A stretch of 64,000 nucleotides of DNA from Pristionchus mayeri (GCA_036245805.1 BTRK01000001.1:33056758-33120757); one strand, 5' to 3'. Numbered from the stretch's first letter, positions 44,301-57,770 are shown. The notes: generated from the letters alone by a model not told the origin. Numbers and translations: made by a program.

Positions 44301-47300
44301 CCATGCCGAACTGAGAGATGCCGAAGGAGAGGCCTGCAACGAACTTAGTAATGCCATGCCCCAATTGGTGCGCAAAAGTAAATGCACATCCGCTGAAACT
44401 TCTGGTACTTGTACTACATTTCTGCTCTTTCCTAATGTTGCACGGTCCTGTAAAACTCAATGGCCTTTTATTTCCGTTTCTGCCCTTTCTCAATGCATCA
44501 CGCTTCGGAAAATTCGTTGCACTTCTATAGAGATTATCCGTTTCTGTCCTTTCCCACTGCACCACACCACTACTCACCGGAATGGCCTGCGTCGTGGGAA
44601 CTCTTGCGGTGCGGGCTGCCGCCGTCGGAGGAGAAGGCCGAGGATGAAGAGGAGGGCGAGCACGATTGAGTCACTGAAGAGGAGATTGCGGTTACTGTAG
44701 AGGAGAGATTACTGTAGCGTGTGATTACATTGATCTGCATTCAACATTTTGTTGTTGAAGTTTTCAGTTAGATTCTGTCCCTTTAGAAAAGGCTTTGTTT
44801 TCATTGAATCAATCGTAAAATGCCTAGATCTACAGTTCGATTCAGCAGAATTCGTGATATCATCTCACGTCTTATCAGGTTCTGTGCAAAATCTCCGTCT
44901 CTAACTACGTCAATGTCGTCAAACTACAATACTGGGGATGGGGATCTCTGAATAATCTGTGAGCACTATAGATCTCCAGCATTTGAGGTTGAGAAATATT
45001 AATACAATATATGACTTTAATAGAGGAGTTTGTTGCTTTACAAAGGGCAAGTATGAGAACCATTTGATGAAAATCAACAAGTGATCTTTGTGTATTTTCA
45101 CAGTAGTGTCGTGCACAACAAAAATTCGGCGACAGTGCAGAAGAAGGAAAATTTGTGATTTTCATCCTACTGTCCAAGTATTGTCCTCACCCGAGTTCGA
45201 TCTGCGTCTGATACCTTTGTCAGAAGCAGACACAACTTTCACTTCATACGAATATGAAAGCTATGATCAATTCGGGAAAGGAAGGGAACTTTCTACTCCG
45301 GTCTTTTACTGGCCAAACCTTACATAATTTAATAGACACTCCGAAGAAAATTGAGCTCACCCGAGTTCAGCCTGCTTCTGAATCCGCTGTCGGTGTCATC
45401 TTCGTGATGTCCGTGCTGCTCCTTCTTCTTCCTCATCGATGATGTCGCCATCGACGATGCGAAGGAGAGATTCTCGTCGAAGTCGTCCTCCACCGTGTTC
45501 GTGTTCGATCTGACCCGAATCGGTCGATACCGTACGCCACGACTACAGTAATCCCTTCCAAAAGTTCCGACTACGGGAATATTTCATGCATTGACCAGAA
45601 CGACAGTGTTCGCATGATCTAGCCAACAACAATTGCCCAATGACAACTGTGTAGTGGGGGATCAGCTCCTACCGTAAACCCGACTACGGTACTCCTACCG
45701 TAACCCTACCGAACCTAGATGGCGACGTGTGCAGCATGCTACTCTCCGGGCTGGATCCGATGCCGCTCTCGGCCTTCTCGCGCTGCATCGTCTCGAGGAA
45801 GTCAGCAGAGGCAGCGTCGGCCTCGCTGATGATGAACGACGAGGGATCGAGTGGTGAAGAGGCAGTCTCTATCTGCAGGACGACGATTACTAATTAGCAC
45901 ACAACGCGCAATTTCTGTCGATTTTTCTACAGGCGACGTTTCCTAATTTGGTACACCACGAAAACTCACGATGCCGACGGGCATGTCGAAGGGACGGTAG
46001 CGGCAGGGCCGGCAGGCGTCCACGTGACGACGAAGCGCAACGTTCGAGCTGCAAGATTAATGCTAAATTCAGAAAGTACTGCTAAGTGCAGAAATGAAGC
46101 GAAATTTAGACTTTTTTGTACAGGAGAGTGTATTCGTCGCTAAATGCAGAAAGTCCTGCTAAACATCGTAACGCTCACCGGAAGCACCCGGAGCATCCGT
46201 CGCAGCTCCAGGGGCCCATCGATGCGTGAGAGGCGACGTGTCGCGAGAAGTCCATTTGGTTACCGAACGTCTGCGGGCACGACTCACACCTGCGCAGGCC
46301 GACCATTACTAATTGCAACACTCTGTCGAATTTTCAACAGGCGACGAATCCTAGTGATTAAATCACAAATAGATTTTACATGAGCGATGAATAGTATGCT
46401 AAAGGCTCCATGTCATGCCGATTTTTGACAATCCCAAGGGGGCACATCAAGGTCAGGTGTGCTCTAATCCCGGGCCATTACTCCATTTTATGTGGTCGTT
46501 GATCGGCTAACTTGCAACAGTCGGCCCCTCGGATAGCAGCAGCTGTTTCCCCCCGATGCTATTCGCATGCATTGTTTTGCTCGTTGGTCTCCCGCATGAT
46601 TCGCGGTGGTGTAGCTTTTGAAATCGAAAACGCTAAACCGCATGCACAGAGTCAGCTGTCTAGTGGTCGCGATCAGCATAATCCAGCACAAAAACAGAGC
46701 ATGAATCGAAAACTAGGTAGTAATACGATGGTATGGTTCCCGATGACTATAGTATGCATAGATTACCAACAGAATATTGTGAAAGGGGAATGCATTACGG
46801 TGTTGTGGAGTACGGTATGATACAGTAGGCCGATTACGGTAGCAGTCCTCACCGGAAGCAGTGGGTCTCCTCGTGACGGTGTGCTGCAGTGTGGCGCTCG
46901 AGCGTCTCCTCCGAGGGAAAGTGTGTCTTGCACTTGCGGCAGGTGTGAATCTGAGCAGGGCGACGTTTACAAATTTGCACACGCTGTCGATTTTCTGACA
47001 GGCGACGAATCCTTAGGCACACGATCTCACTAATCGAAAACGTACTAAGGATACCCTTTGCCCGTTTAAATTCGGACGCCCAGTTTAACAGGAAATTGTT
47101 ATTCCCAACGACTGCGATAGTGTGTGTGACTGCATTTCCGTTTTTGTGATGTGATGCTCCTAAGCTGATTGTTTACGCCCACTTCCGCTTTTGGTACAAT
47201 GATGTTCTTCTCTCATCTCTGCTTCAGAATGACAGCACGTATCCAATTAAAAATAGTAATTAACTAATTAACTAAGTTGTCACCTTGGTCTTGTTCGTGC

Positions 47301-48847
47301 TCACGTATCGCTCCACTTCTTCGTAGCTCATCGGCTGCAGGCGGATGCAGTCGGGCGGTCGATCAATGACCTACCAATCGATAATCTACCGTAGTCCGCT
47401 GAATCTACCGTATACCTCCTCCTTGATCGGCGGGAGCATCGCAGCGGGCGGCTGCTCCGGCTCGATCCTGATGCAGAGGCCGTAGGAGAGCTCAGCGTCC
47501 TCGGCCTCCTCCGAGTAGCCTCCGAGGTGCAGTGAGGAACCTCCTGAGATTCGATGATTACACAGAATCATACGCTGAGCATGTGCTCATCCCTCACATC
47601 TTTTTCAATAGATGCAAAATCGTAATGCTTAAGGTTCGAAATTCGGCTAATCGTATCTTCAATTCACAAACAAGCGGTGCGAGAGCGTATTGAATGAAAA
47701 TATCATGGTATTGCTTCTTGAACTCCAGTGTGAAGCCTTGTATTCACCTGCACTAGGCACTGTTCCGTGCATCGGCTGGAAGGGGCCGGGCTGCTGCGGG
47801 GCGGCGAAAGCCGCAGCAGCAGCTGCTGCTGCAGCCATGTCGTCCAGCATCGGCAGCTGCTGTTGTTGCTGCAGCTGAGGCTGCTGCTGGGCGCAACCCA
47901 GCTCCTGCTTGATCTTCATGTCCAGTCGCGCCTTCTGCACAGCCGAAGTCGGCGTGCCTGGCAGGTTCGGGATGCCCACGCCGGTGCCTCGGGCACCGCG
48001 ACGACTGTAAAAACACCTTATTTATTTATGTGAAAAAATAGCCCAACGTGTGCTTAAAATGGTGTCAAATAACATTTTTTTGCTTAAAAAAGTCTAATTC
48101 TCACCCGGTGAGACCGCTCTTCTGTCTGTCCGGACACTTGTGCTGGTAGAGGTTCGAGCGGAACTTGTATGTCTCAAATATCGATTTTATTTTCAAAAAT
48201 TCAATCGATAATCGCACCTTGAAGCAGAACTTGCACTTGAAGGGGCGGTCGTTGCTGTGCTTGACCGCGTGCTGTTTGAGGTACCACACCGAGTTGAAGA
48301 GCTTGCCGCAGTCCTGAGAGGAAAACTACCGTAATTCGCCTGATATCGATTTTTCGAGATTCACTCCTTCTCAGTGCTACTTATTGCATTTCCTGTTGTT
48401 ATGCAGTGAGACATCAGAGATTACAAATTCAGTGATGCTTTGATTCCTAATGTGCAAATGGAAATTGGCTGCATTTTTCATTAACGAGAGATCAAATATC
48501 AATGAGTCAGTGGTCCCTCGCCCTTCCAATCCCCGCATTGCTTTGCATGTTCCTTCCTCCTTCTTTCTCCCCAAGCAGTTTTGCAACGAAAAACGAAAGC
48601 CCATGCGGCTCGGCCGAGAGCGAGGGAGAGAGCTGTTTTTCACTCGCGGTCACTCATTCTCAATACCCCGACTCTCCGCTCCTCCCGCTGTCTCGCCGCT
48701 CCTCCCTCGTGCTTCTCTGCGCTCTCTCGCTTCCCCCTGCTCTCTAGTGGTGTTCGAACGCTCAAAAAATAGATAGAAAAGCGAGGAGTGACCGACGACG
48801 AAAACAGCCGGCTGTGAGCCTAGGCCGGACAGCGTGCCAGAGGGTAG

Positions 48848-48883
<36 letters not shown>

Positions 48884-50014
48884 CGAAGGAGAAAATATAG
48901 CCAGAAAGAGAGGTGTGACCAGACGGGAAGGCATCATTAGCCGCCGCATGCAGCATACTACCGTCCAAGCCACTATAAGTAATAACAAAGGAGCAGTGGG
49001 GGAAGGGATCAACAACCACAAGTATAGTGTGTGCGTGCGGTCTGACTGGCTTCAATTTCGCACGATCTTAGCGGTTCACTAATAAATTGCCTGGTGAAGA
49101 CAGATACAAGATCAAAAACCAAAAGCAGACCTTGCAGGCGCATTGTTGATTCTTCTCGAGCGTGATGTTAATGTGTTCGACCTCGGAAGGGCAGATTACG
49201 ATGGGTGGTAGTGGAGTTTCGTTCTGAAATGTTGCTTGTTTTCGCCTATTTTTGTTAAAAGCGCAAGAAAACAAGGAGATTATTGTGAAATATGGTCAGT
49301 CCGCGATAGTTTGCCTCTCGACGTTTCCAACAGCTGATTCCTCACGCATGCGCACCGATAAGCAGACAGCGCAGGGTTCAAACGCGCATGGTTACGGTAG
49401 GCGATGTTTCAAAACAGCAGAAGAGTGAGGAAGCGATACTATCTCTCCATATCACGTAAGCTCTCGTCGGTCAGACAGGGCGAGAGAGCGTGTGAAATAG
49501 AGAGAGTCAGACGATTAGGGGCGAGCGCCGGTCACTTGTCACTCGGCTGACCCGTCAATCAACGAGGAGCCGAACGAACGCAAGAGGAAACCTCGAGAAA
49601 AGCTGCGTCCGGGTCAACATTACGAAAACCGCGTTGGATAGACTTGCTTTTGGACTGACGCTTGTAGAAGCTAGCTAATGATTTCTGAGACTGATCTATC
49701 ATATTGTACGAAATTGCTAGAGAATGCTTATGCATTTGGACCCAGGATCTATTCTACGCGCATATTTTGACAGAATCACGGAGGAAGAGTTGCCCAAGGC
49801 AGCCTCATGACCCGCTGCGATTTACCGTACTCACCCTCTCGACGCTCATCGCCTTCTTCATGTCCTCCACGGTGCCGACCGCATACTGCATCTGGGAGCA
49901 ATGATTACGGTAGTTCGGTGGGTCATCCTTTAGGACGCATACCTGATCGAAGCCATCGGCGCCTCCCTGCCCGGTGAAGATCGGGTAGTCATAGTTGATC
50001 GCGAACTCGTCCAT
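38375..50014 (-). CDS. C2H2 zinc-finger transcription factor, multi-exon
   Basis: Transcript order: 50014-49943, 49891-49835, 49223-49131, 48313-48218, 48172-48105, 48004-47748, 47543-47416, 47370-47284, 46950-46853, 46289-46179, 46048-45970, 45872-45715, 45509-45361, 44673-44578, 44333-44233, (gap), 39829-39763, 38423-38375. All joins agree in phase except that 44233 ends in phase 0 and 39829 needs phase 1, so an exon of 3n+1 bases is missing in the 4.4 kb intron. At least 588 residues. Five fingers: CKDCGKLFNSVWYLKQHAVKH, then CKFCFKTYKF..LYQHKC (C2HC-like), then CRKCKTHF...H..H, CESCPQTFGN...H..H and CDGCSGCF...RRHVDAC. A Q-rich and Ala-rich stretch (47748-48004), Ser-rich and acidic regions separate or follow them. 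A nuclear DNA-binding regulator is inferred. The acceptor at 48173 rather than 48164 was chosen because it restores finger spacing. The orthologue is not recognised. Confidence 0.85.
41360..41446. repeat. Worn palindrome of family P3
   Basis: GACTCTCCATATTTTCAACT and its reverse GGAGAGAGTCAAACGATTAC around CTCTCACCGGTTCGAGAAAG. Confidence 0.5.
42087..42166. repeat. Palindrome of family P3
   Basis: GTCTCTCACTTTAGCACGCT and the reverse GAGCACGCAAAAGTGAGAGA with centre CTCGCCAGTCAGACAGAGCG. Confidence 0.6.
44127..44147. repeat. Poly-C run of 21 bases
   Basis: Uninterrupted C tract on the plus strand inside the zinc-finger gene, just downstream in transcription of exon 44333-44233. Confidence 0.95.
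45163..45188 (-). pseudogene. Duplicated micro-exon end inside zinc-finger gene
   Basis: On the minus strand GATCGAACTCGG before GTGAGG, preceded by GACAAAG, mimics the end of the real exon at 45361 (CTGAACTCGG before GTGAGC). Together with neighbouring CAGAAGC words it suggests a small local duplication of an exon border. It is not needed for the frame. Confidence 0.35.
47634..47728. repeat. Palindromic element, family P2, intronic
   Basis: GGTTCGAAATTCGGCTAATC at the left, TATCATGGTATTGCTTCTTG and AACTC at the right; centre worn. Lies in the intron after the Q-rich exon of the zinc-finger gene. Confidence 0.5.
48850..48879. repeat. AG dinucleotide microsatellite
   Basis: About fifteen AG units in an intron of the zinc-finger gene; transcribed as CT on the minus strand. 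Confidence 0.95.
49432..49520. repeat. Palindromic element, family P3, intronic
   Basis: CGATACTATCTCTCCATATC and the reverse AGAGAGAGTCAGACGATT frame a centre CTCTCGTCGGTCAGACAGGG; intron 2 of the zinc-finger gene. Confidence 0.6.
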
Positions 50015-53000
50015 CGGTAGACTTCTGTGTTCAGGGCCGCAGGCTCATGCGCGAGACCGGATCGATGTGTGGTGGGTACTGTAAGGATACGGTAGATGAT
50101 AAATCGATCGATATCACGGAAACAAATCGCGAAAACACGCGCGTGAATCAGGCGACTCGACTCGGGGTTGCATCGAAATGCCTAGAGGCTGTGAGACGGT
50201 CGTTATCAGTAGGGGGGATGACCGCTTCAATGATAAAAGTGACCGGCGATAGAGTAGGCGAATCGGAGAGAGCGCAGAGAAAGAGAGCTGAGAAGAGTGA
50301 TAAGCCCGCAGGGCACTCGGATTCCAAGTTGAAGGTGTGAGACAGATGGAGGGCAGAATGGTGACACTTTGACCTACCAAAGTTGCAAAGAAATATGAGA
50401 AAATAGAAGATTTGTCGCTTTTGCCTCGGAGAAATGTGTGATGTAACAAGTGTAACTGGTCTCAAGAGTACGACTGGTCAGTCTATGATCTACCCCCGAA
50501 CTCCTCCTATCCGGCACATCAACCAGTCCTTCAATGATGCGTAAGATGATCATAGCAATTACAGTTGCGCAAGATGAGAAGAGTAGAAACCACAAAGAAA
50601 GTATGGATTTTGGAAAATTTGACTGTTTTATAGCACAAAGCGGTTTGGCAGAGATCAAAGATCATAGAATTTCATCAATGAGGTGATATCATCTGCGCCA
50701 CGGGCAAGAAGTCAGAGGCCACGGGCATATTATCCTGATAACGGGCCAGGAATTGGACGTGCCCTCGCCATTTCTCGGCGCGATATCGGCATGGGATGAC
50801 TGGTCACTGGGAGATTCCATTCCTCTCCTCTCCAATGACTACTTCTTATTGCAATCTACCGCGCGCGCTAGTGAATGGCAGCCTAATCGACTGGCGAAAT
50901 GGCCGCAAAAAGGGGGCATGATGATCTGGAGGACCAGCCCAGGCAAGACCCATACAGTAAGCGGCCGTGACCTACCAGCTACCGTAAGCACTCATGACCT
51001 ACAGTGCCTACGGTCATCACCTACCAATCAGGCTTCGAATTTCCGGAAGTTTCTGTAATTCCACTCCGGAGGGTGAAAAGTGGAATGAGTATTCCCGAAT
51101 GTTAAGCTGGACTACATGGTGATTCATTGCTAGATATGGACTTTTAGCGAGCTGCAGAATCTCCAGGACCTACAGTCATGACCTACCTGGTAGATCAAAA
51201 CTTCTAGATGAGAAGTGGAACCAAGAGAGGTCGGATGGCGGATGCAAAGAGTAAAGAGGGGAAAAAGGAGAGGAAAAACGAGTACTCGAGTTCTTCTCGG
51301 GAGAGAGATTTGCCATTGGGAACTGTGCAGATTGAACGGGTTTGGAACACTCGGAGGGGAGAGGAGGAGGAGGTAAAGTAGGGGTACTTCCCGATTCGAG
51401 ATAGCGATTAGACACCCTCTCGCCGCGCCCTCTCCTAAACCCGAGGTAATCGAGATCGAGTACGGCTGGAACCAATAGTATGGAGTCATGGTACCACAGA
51501 TGGAACCATGGTACCCCACTGGCAAGCTGCGGTAGGTACAGCGGAAGTGAGTATAGCCGAATGAGGGGAGAAGTTGTGAGGGTGGCGGTGGGGGGATAAA
51601 CCTGGTAGGTCGTGTTGATGCCAAAACAGATTGGTGATGCAATGCGGCTTGGCCTAGTCTGCCTATCTCTCGCTCTCTCTCCCTCCCGTTTCCTCTCCTC
51701 CCTAAACGGAACGAATCCTCGAACAACATACAACAACACAACAGCAGAAAACATTCCCGAGCCATAGGGAAGGGAGAGGGGGCAGTGTAGTTCGAAACAG
51801 GAAAGTGACGCGACTGTTTGGGAAGAAGTAAGTAAGTAGCGACGAACGTCATCCGTAGATCAAGAGTATACTGTAAATAGTGACGAATGAAGATGATGCG
51901 AGGAGGAACTGTACGCCCAAACAGGCAGCGAGTTCAGCAAACTGCCGAATCAGAGACCAACCGAAAAGTGGGAGATCATTAGTCCCTTAGGTGCGGAGGC
52001 GCTAACAAGGCACATGATAGGGGAGATCATTAGCAAAAATAGACTAATAGAGCGGCCACCCCCGCAGCTACTCTACAGTTCGAAACTTATCGAATTACGA
52101 TACGGTTCCGTGCAGGGGCGGAGGCGCTGACAACCTAGGACACGTGGGTAGATCATTACCAAGAATTGGATAATGTGTGCAGACTCGCAGCGGTAGTGGT
52201 CAACGATGGCCGCGGTATAGTAGCCACAAATAACAACGGTCTTCCTCCTCTTCTTCATCTTCTTCATCTCCCACAGTAGCACCACAAAAACTATTGTGCA
52301 GCAGAGGCAAAAGGCAATATTGGCGTGGCCAGTGGCTATCGCGAACTGGCAGAATACGGTAGCGGGTATGGTAGTGGCCAGAATCGGAAAAAGAGCAGAC
52401 TATACTGAGCAGTAAGTTATAATGCGGAAACGGTAAATTCTCCCTCTCTGAGAGATTCGAAACTGGTCTCATCCTAGTCTCTAAACTGCCTGCTGTAGGG
52501 AAGAAAAAAAGCGACCGTTTTGCATGGTGGCAAGGCGGAATTGGCGATCTCTTCCAGTCCATTATTAGATGGGGAGAGAGAGAGAGATAGAAAGGGAGAG
52601 AGCAGGTAGAGGAGAGAGAGGGTGATTGAGACATTCGACGACCGCTGATGCCCTACTGATAAAGTAAATGAGTGGTGGCAAGGTCAGGAAAACGGGAGGA
52701 GGGGTGATAGGATCAGTTAAGGGGACGGAAGGGGAGGAGAAGAGTTCGAGGGGGAGTCGGGTGGAGGCAAAGGAAGAGAGATCAATGAGGCAAAGGGACC
52801 AGATAAAGAGGGATCATCATTAACAGCGCATCAATTCACCCGGGCACAGCGGGGTCAGGCAGGTCAGGACTGGGCTCCGAGGAACCAGGATCCGGCACCA
52901 GGATCCATGCACCAATAACCAGAATCAATGGAAATCGTAGGAGCGGTCAAAGTTAGGGAGGACTCGGGAGTGGTCATTCGAGAAAGCTGGGAAAATGAGA

Positions 53001-56000
53001 GAAGAAGAAGAGAGAGGCTAGGGGGATTCTCCCAGATGAAAAATATCAATAAGAGCGTGAGAGAGACGGATTGGCCAATGGTCTCGAAGTTCACGGTGTA
53101 GGGAACATCTACTGGGTACCACGAAACCTGGTTCCGGGTTCCTCGGTACCAAGTAGACGGTGTGGTGTATAGTGGTCAGTCTGAAGGCCCCTTCTCCTTC
53201 TCAACGGTGACGGAGCGAGAGGAGGAGGAGGAAGGGGAAGAGGGAGGAGGGAGGGAGGAGAAGGTGTTTTTGCTTTGACGAAGACGCTCGAATGGACGGC
53301 GGCGACCACTGCAGAAAATGTTCCCTCTCCTCCTCCTCCTCTCGTCTCACTTTTTCTTTTGCCTCTCAGGGACTCGCGAGGGGGCTACTCTCGAGACACC
53401 GGAGTTGTAATAATCATCCTCCAGAGGCTACTCTCGATTATTTGAAAAGGGGTATGGAGAGGACGTCCGTCCCCTAGCACCTCTCCCCTCCTTCTTCCCC
53501 CTCTTGGAAAGGGCATGTGAACTTTGTCGCGCACGCGCTCGCACTCGACGACAGGACTTCCCGCGGTACCGGGTGGCGCGCCCGCGTCGGGACCTCCCTG
53601 AGTACGGTAGGGCGATACTGTAGAGCTGACCACAGTGAGAGGGGCTGAATAATAAATGAGCTATGGGAAAGGAGAGGAGGAGGAAGAGGAGGAGGGCGGA
53701 TACAAAAAATGGCCAGTGAGGTATTGTCGAGATGAAGGGGGAAGGGGGAAATTGTAATGAATGCGGGGAGTCAGATGCCACTGACTGAGAAAGAACTTGT
53801 GTAGTCGAGGCAAGAAAAAGGAGGGGGAGAAGCAGGGGGCGAAATTAGGGAGATGACGAGCGTATCTCGGATTGAGGGCAACTAGTGGAAATGTCGAGAA
53901 ATACAGTTAGTTCTGACGAAATCGCCAATTAATAATTGCTAAGTTTGGCTTCGGTGACCACATGGTCGCTTGCTGTGGGACTTCCTGATTAAAACCCCCG
54001 CGGGGCTCTTCAATTTCCTATTGATGACGCAACGCCGCACATGGTTCCCTTCTAGATGCGATCTCGGACGCAAGCCATCACCATGGCATTCCCTCGGCCC
54101 ATCGTGGGGCTTCGCAAGATGAAGAAAGGAGGGGAGAAATAAGGAGGGGGTAGAAGAAGAAGGAGAGGAGGGAAAGAGGTGAGGAGGACAGCGCCCTCTG
54201 CATCCCCATTGACAACGGGGAGGAAGAGGAGAGGCGAGGAGGGGAGTCAGGAGTGGCCAATCTCTCGAACTTGCAGGGCAATCTCTTCATTGGGCACACT
54301 CTCAAGCGAGAGACTGTGCGAAATTTGGAGAATCACGCTAATCAAAACGGTGACCAATCAGAAACCCCGCAGGATAAGGACGCGAAAAAGGGCGAGATTG
54401 GGCGGTGCCATGCGAAAAAGGCAAATGTGACCACACGAAGGGAATTCCTGGGTAATTTCCGCTTTTCGAGCTCGAATTTGATGAAAATAGAAGACGGACC
54501 AATAGGACGAGGAGGATGATGACGTCGGGATAATCTCAGAGACCGTCGATGATGTTTTGATCAGAATCGAGGCAGGAAGTACGACGAAATACGACGAAAG
54601 GATTGCGAGAGCTGCTTGGATATGGTGGGTCAGATAATGAAATGGTTGAGAGGCTTCGGGCGAAAAGTTGCGGTAACGCCAATTGACAAATTGGAAGCTG
54701 TTCGATATGCTCTTTCTGATAATGTCACATCTCAGGGGGGCCAACTCGAAATAGGGGCTCAATTAACGGATCCTCTTCACACCTTGGGGACACCGGGGCT
54801 AACGAGGTCTTCATTCAAGCACAGCCTTCGATGATCATTAACAGGAAAGACTTAGCGGCTTCCTAGGAAGGCGTAGAGATCAGAGATCACGGCTACAGTA
54901 GCCATGACGTCACGCAGTAGACCACCATACGATGACATCATTCTCAGCGCATGTGTTTCGATCAAAGAGGTGGTGGTTGCCTAAAGGGAGGGGCGGCCAA
55001 AGAACATCAAGATGGAAGAACGAGAGGAGGGCGAGAGGAGGGGAAAAGGTGAATCAGATCGGGGCTGGCACGAAGCTATGATGATTTCCCCCTATCTCCC
55101 CCTCTCTCCGCTCACTTTGACCATCTCTCCCCCCTTCCCTCGGGTCATATTCAGAGGAGGGCGCAGTTTTGTATGGTCAGACGCGTGGATTGATATGAGC
55201 ACACCTGGACAATGAGGGAGAGACGGGGGATGGAATGACCCTTTCGGAGAGTACGGTAGGCGAGAGGTTACGGTGGGTTCAGGAGGTGAGTGGAAATGCG
55301 AAGTGAAGCTGGCAGCGGAATTCAAATATTTGCGCGCAGGGCTTCGAAACTGCGAGAGGAGCGAGGGGTTCAGCTCTCTCTCACGAGTAGCCCCCAGAGG
55401 GCAGTGTGTTTGGCAAGACAATACCTTGCCAGGAGAGGAGCGCAGAGAGAGGAAGGAAGGACGGCAAACGTTGCATCAGGGATGGGGATTGAATGACCAG
55501 GACGGCTTTGCGAGCGCCACGTAAGGGAAGGGTTCAGACTTCGCACCATATTGACTCATCCCGGTACCTGGGCCCAGGAACCCGGACCCATGGCCCAGAC
55601 GCAAAAGTGACGTGATGCGCCGCGGTCTCTCCTCCTATCTCTCGCTCATTCGCTTGAAAAGGTCGAGAAGGCGGTTGGTCATCGTCGATATATGAAAGGA
55701 CGCGGGCGCGCGATGAATGGTCATTGTACAATAGCCCTCTGCAGAGTGTGACTATCAGTACCAATCAGAAGAACAGCTCCGGAGAATAGTTACTTAATGG
55801 AAGGGCGGGCCCTTCTCGAAATTGGCGTAAAGTCTTGGCAATTTCGCGTGCGGATTCAGCGAATCTCTCGCAAATGGTCACTTTCATTAAGAGGAATGAG
55901 TGGGTCCGGAGCCGGAGCTTGCTTGACCTACAACCCGGTCGCAGAGGGCGCAGTGTAAGAAGTGGACGATGATTGCGTCAGAGCATATGGGGGAGGAACG

Positions 56001-56500
56001 AGGGAGAGGTAGCCTCAGGGGCGGAATGAAGAAGGGGAAGGAGAGTCCACTTTCATAACGAGAGTAAGGGGAGAGAAAGGGAGTCCGCGGCCTAGTCCAC
56101 ACTGTGAAATTGAAGAAGAGGAGGAGGAAGGGGAGCAGGAGAGGACTCCGGGCTCTGTTGCTCCCAACGTGGTCATTTCACGCGCACCTCCGTGCCGCCC
56201 TGCCCTTTCCCAGGCGTGTGAATCCAGGATGCGTGGGATACGGTAGATGGGGCTAGGTTGGGATACGGTAGTGCATGATGTAAGAGAACGGACCGTTGTG
56301 AGACGTGACAGGTGCAATTTGTAGAAGCACTGAGTCCAAAATCTGAGCGAGCGGCGAGAATCGGAAACATGTTTGCGACATGAAGGAAAGAGGAAGTGAA
56401 AAATCTAATTTTTAAAGATCAAAGATCAAATAATAAGTTCAAAGAACCGAGCATCTCTCGATGAGTGCGCGGAAACAATGTCAAGGCGTGTTTGAGCGGC
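50015..56500. other. Upstream region of the zinc-finger gene, no exons seen
   Basis: Open frames on both strands overlap each other and are made of CT- or GA-rich sequence; none joins through splice sites to a recognisable domain. Notable content: repeated GTGACCTACC / TACCGTAAG words at 50.95-51.2 kb, GGTACC and GGAACC clusters near 51.5, 52.9, 53.1 and 55.56 kb, and GATCAAAGATC words. The area may be promoter, enhancer or 5' UTR intron of the minus-strand gene. Confidence 0.45.
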
Positions 56501-57672
56501 CGAAAATCTGCATACAAATTAGAGAACGCCCTGGGAAAGGTTTTGAGCGGAAATGGAGAGTGAGAGAGAGAGGCCTGCGGGGGTATTCATCCCCCGGGTA
56601 AGAAGAGGGGGGAGAGAGGAGAGAGGAGGAGAGAAGGGCAGAGAGTGGTCATTTCGAGATTCTCTGAGGCTAAAGCCTCGCTCGGCGCTTTGTTCCCAAG
56701 GCGATCCTTGACGTGGAGGAGATGTGATGACCAGGTAGGGTCCACCTTCCCTCTTCCTCCCCTCCCCCCTCCCCCTCTCGAATGGTGAAATGACCCGTGC
56801 ACTTTACGGAAGGGGATGAAATAAGAGGAGGAGGAGGAGGCGGCGGGAGAAAAAATATCTGCTGCTGCTGCCCCCTGGCTATAACAGCCATTATTATTCC
56901 CGAAAGCTGAGGGCGAGCGAGTGCGAGAGAAAAATTATTAGCAGATGACGCAGGAACGCGAGGCAATCGCGGCCAATAAAGAGTTTGGAGGCAAACTCCC
57001 TGAAATCTCACACTTACCACGCTTGCCAAAAACGAAAACATGCGAAATTACGGGTTTTTCGAGGTCGCAATTTGCAAGCCGAATTCAAGACTTTCCAGTT
57101 ACGGTAGGGTTATTGATAGGTGGCATGTTTCGGTGAATCATTCCGGGGGAATCTGTGTCCTTCTCACGCTATCGAGCCCATTCTTCTACGTGAAGTCATT
57201 GAGAAGAAGGTTTCCGTGAATACCCGACATTGGGAATTGAGGCGAGCGAGGACGTCAATCTTTTGAATGGGGGAAAGCTCTTCCGAGGCCGAAGTTAGGG
57301 AAGATCAATCGGATCGTTCTGGACTACGGTAGTCCGGTAGGTCACGGAACAAACTCGCATCGAATCAATAGCCCCCGAGACTGGAAGGTGGTGATGTGAT
57401 CACATCTTGTTGGTGGTTGTTGGTTCCCGTCTTCCTCTGCCCACGGGCCGCTTATTTACTCTCTGCCCTCTATCACTTCCCCTCGCCCCTTATCTTTCGA
57501 ATTCTGGAGGAGATGCGAGCAGCGGGCAAACTTGGAGGCGATGGTCAAAACAAGGCAATAGATGCGGGGCGAGAACTGGGGGTTCACTGGCCGAATATCA
57601 TCGCTTCGGTCTGCAAACTCTCCAGGCAGATCGAGCAATGAGCGAATCTGGTAAATGATTAGTGGATAGTAG

Positions 57673-57770
57673 AGTTTGAGAAATGATAGCACGGCCTCTT
57701 CATTAAAAAAAATATTGCGTGACGAAAGAGTGTGAAAAATCACGAGACCGCGGAATCGTTTCTCAAACTC
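57673..57770. repeat. Palindromic element, family P2
   Basis: AGTTTGAGAAATGATAGCAC at the left, GGAATCGTTTCTCAAACTC at the right, with worn centre. Confidence 0.65.

Noticed and set aside
48502..49082. Several plus-strand frames inside the zinc-finger gene
   Set aside because: They lie in an intron of the minus-strand gene and are dominated by low-complexity AG/CT sequence.
51130..51852. 240-codon minus-strand frame, the longest in the 50-64 kb region
   Set aside because: Composition is Ser/Pro/Leu-rich from C+T bias and a second frame of 192 codons overlaps it; no recognisable motif.
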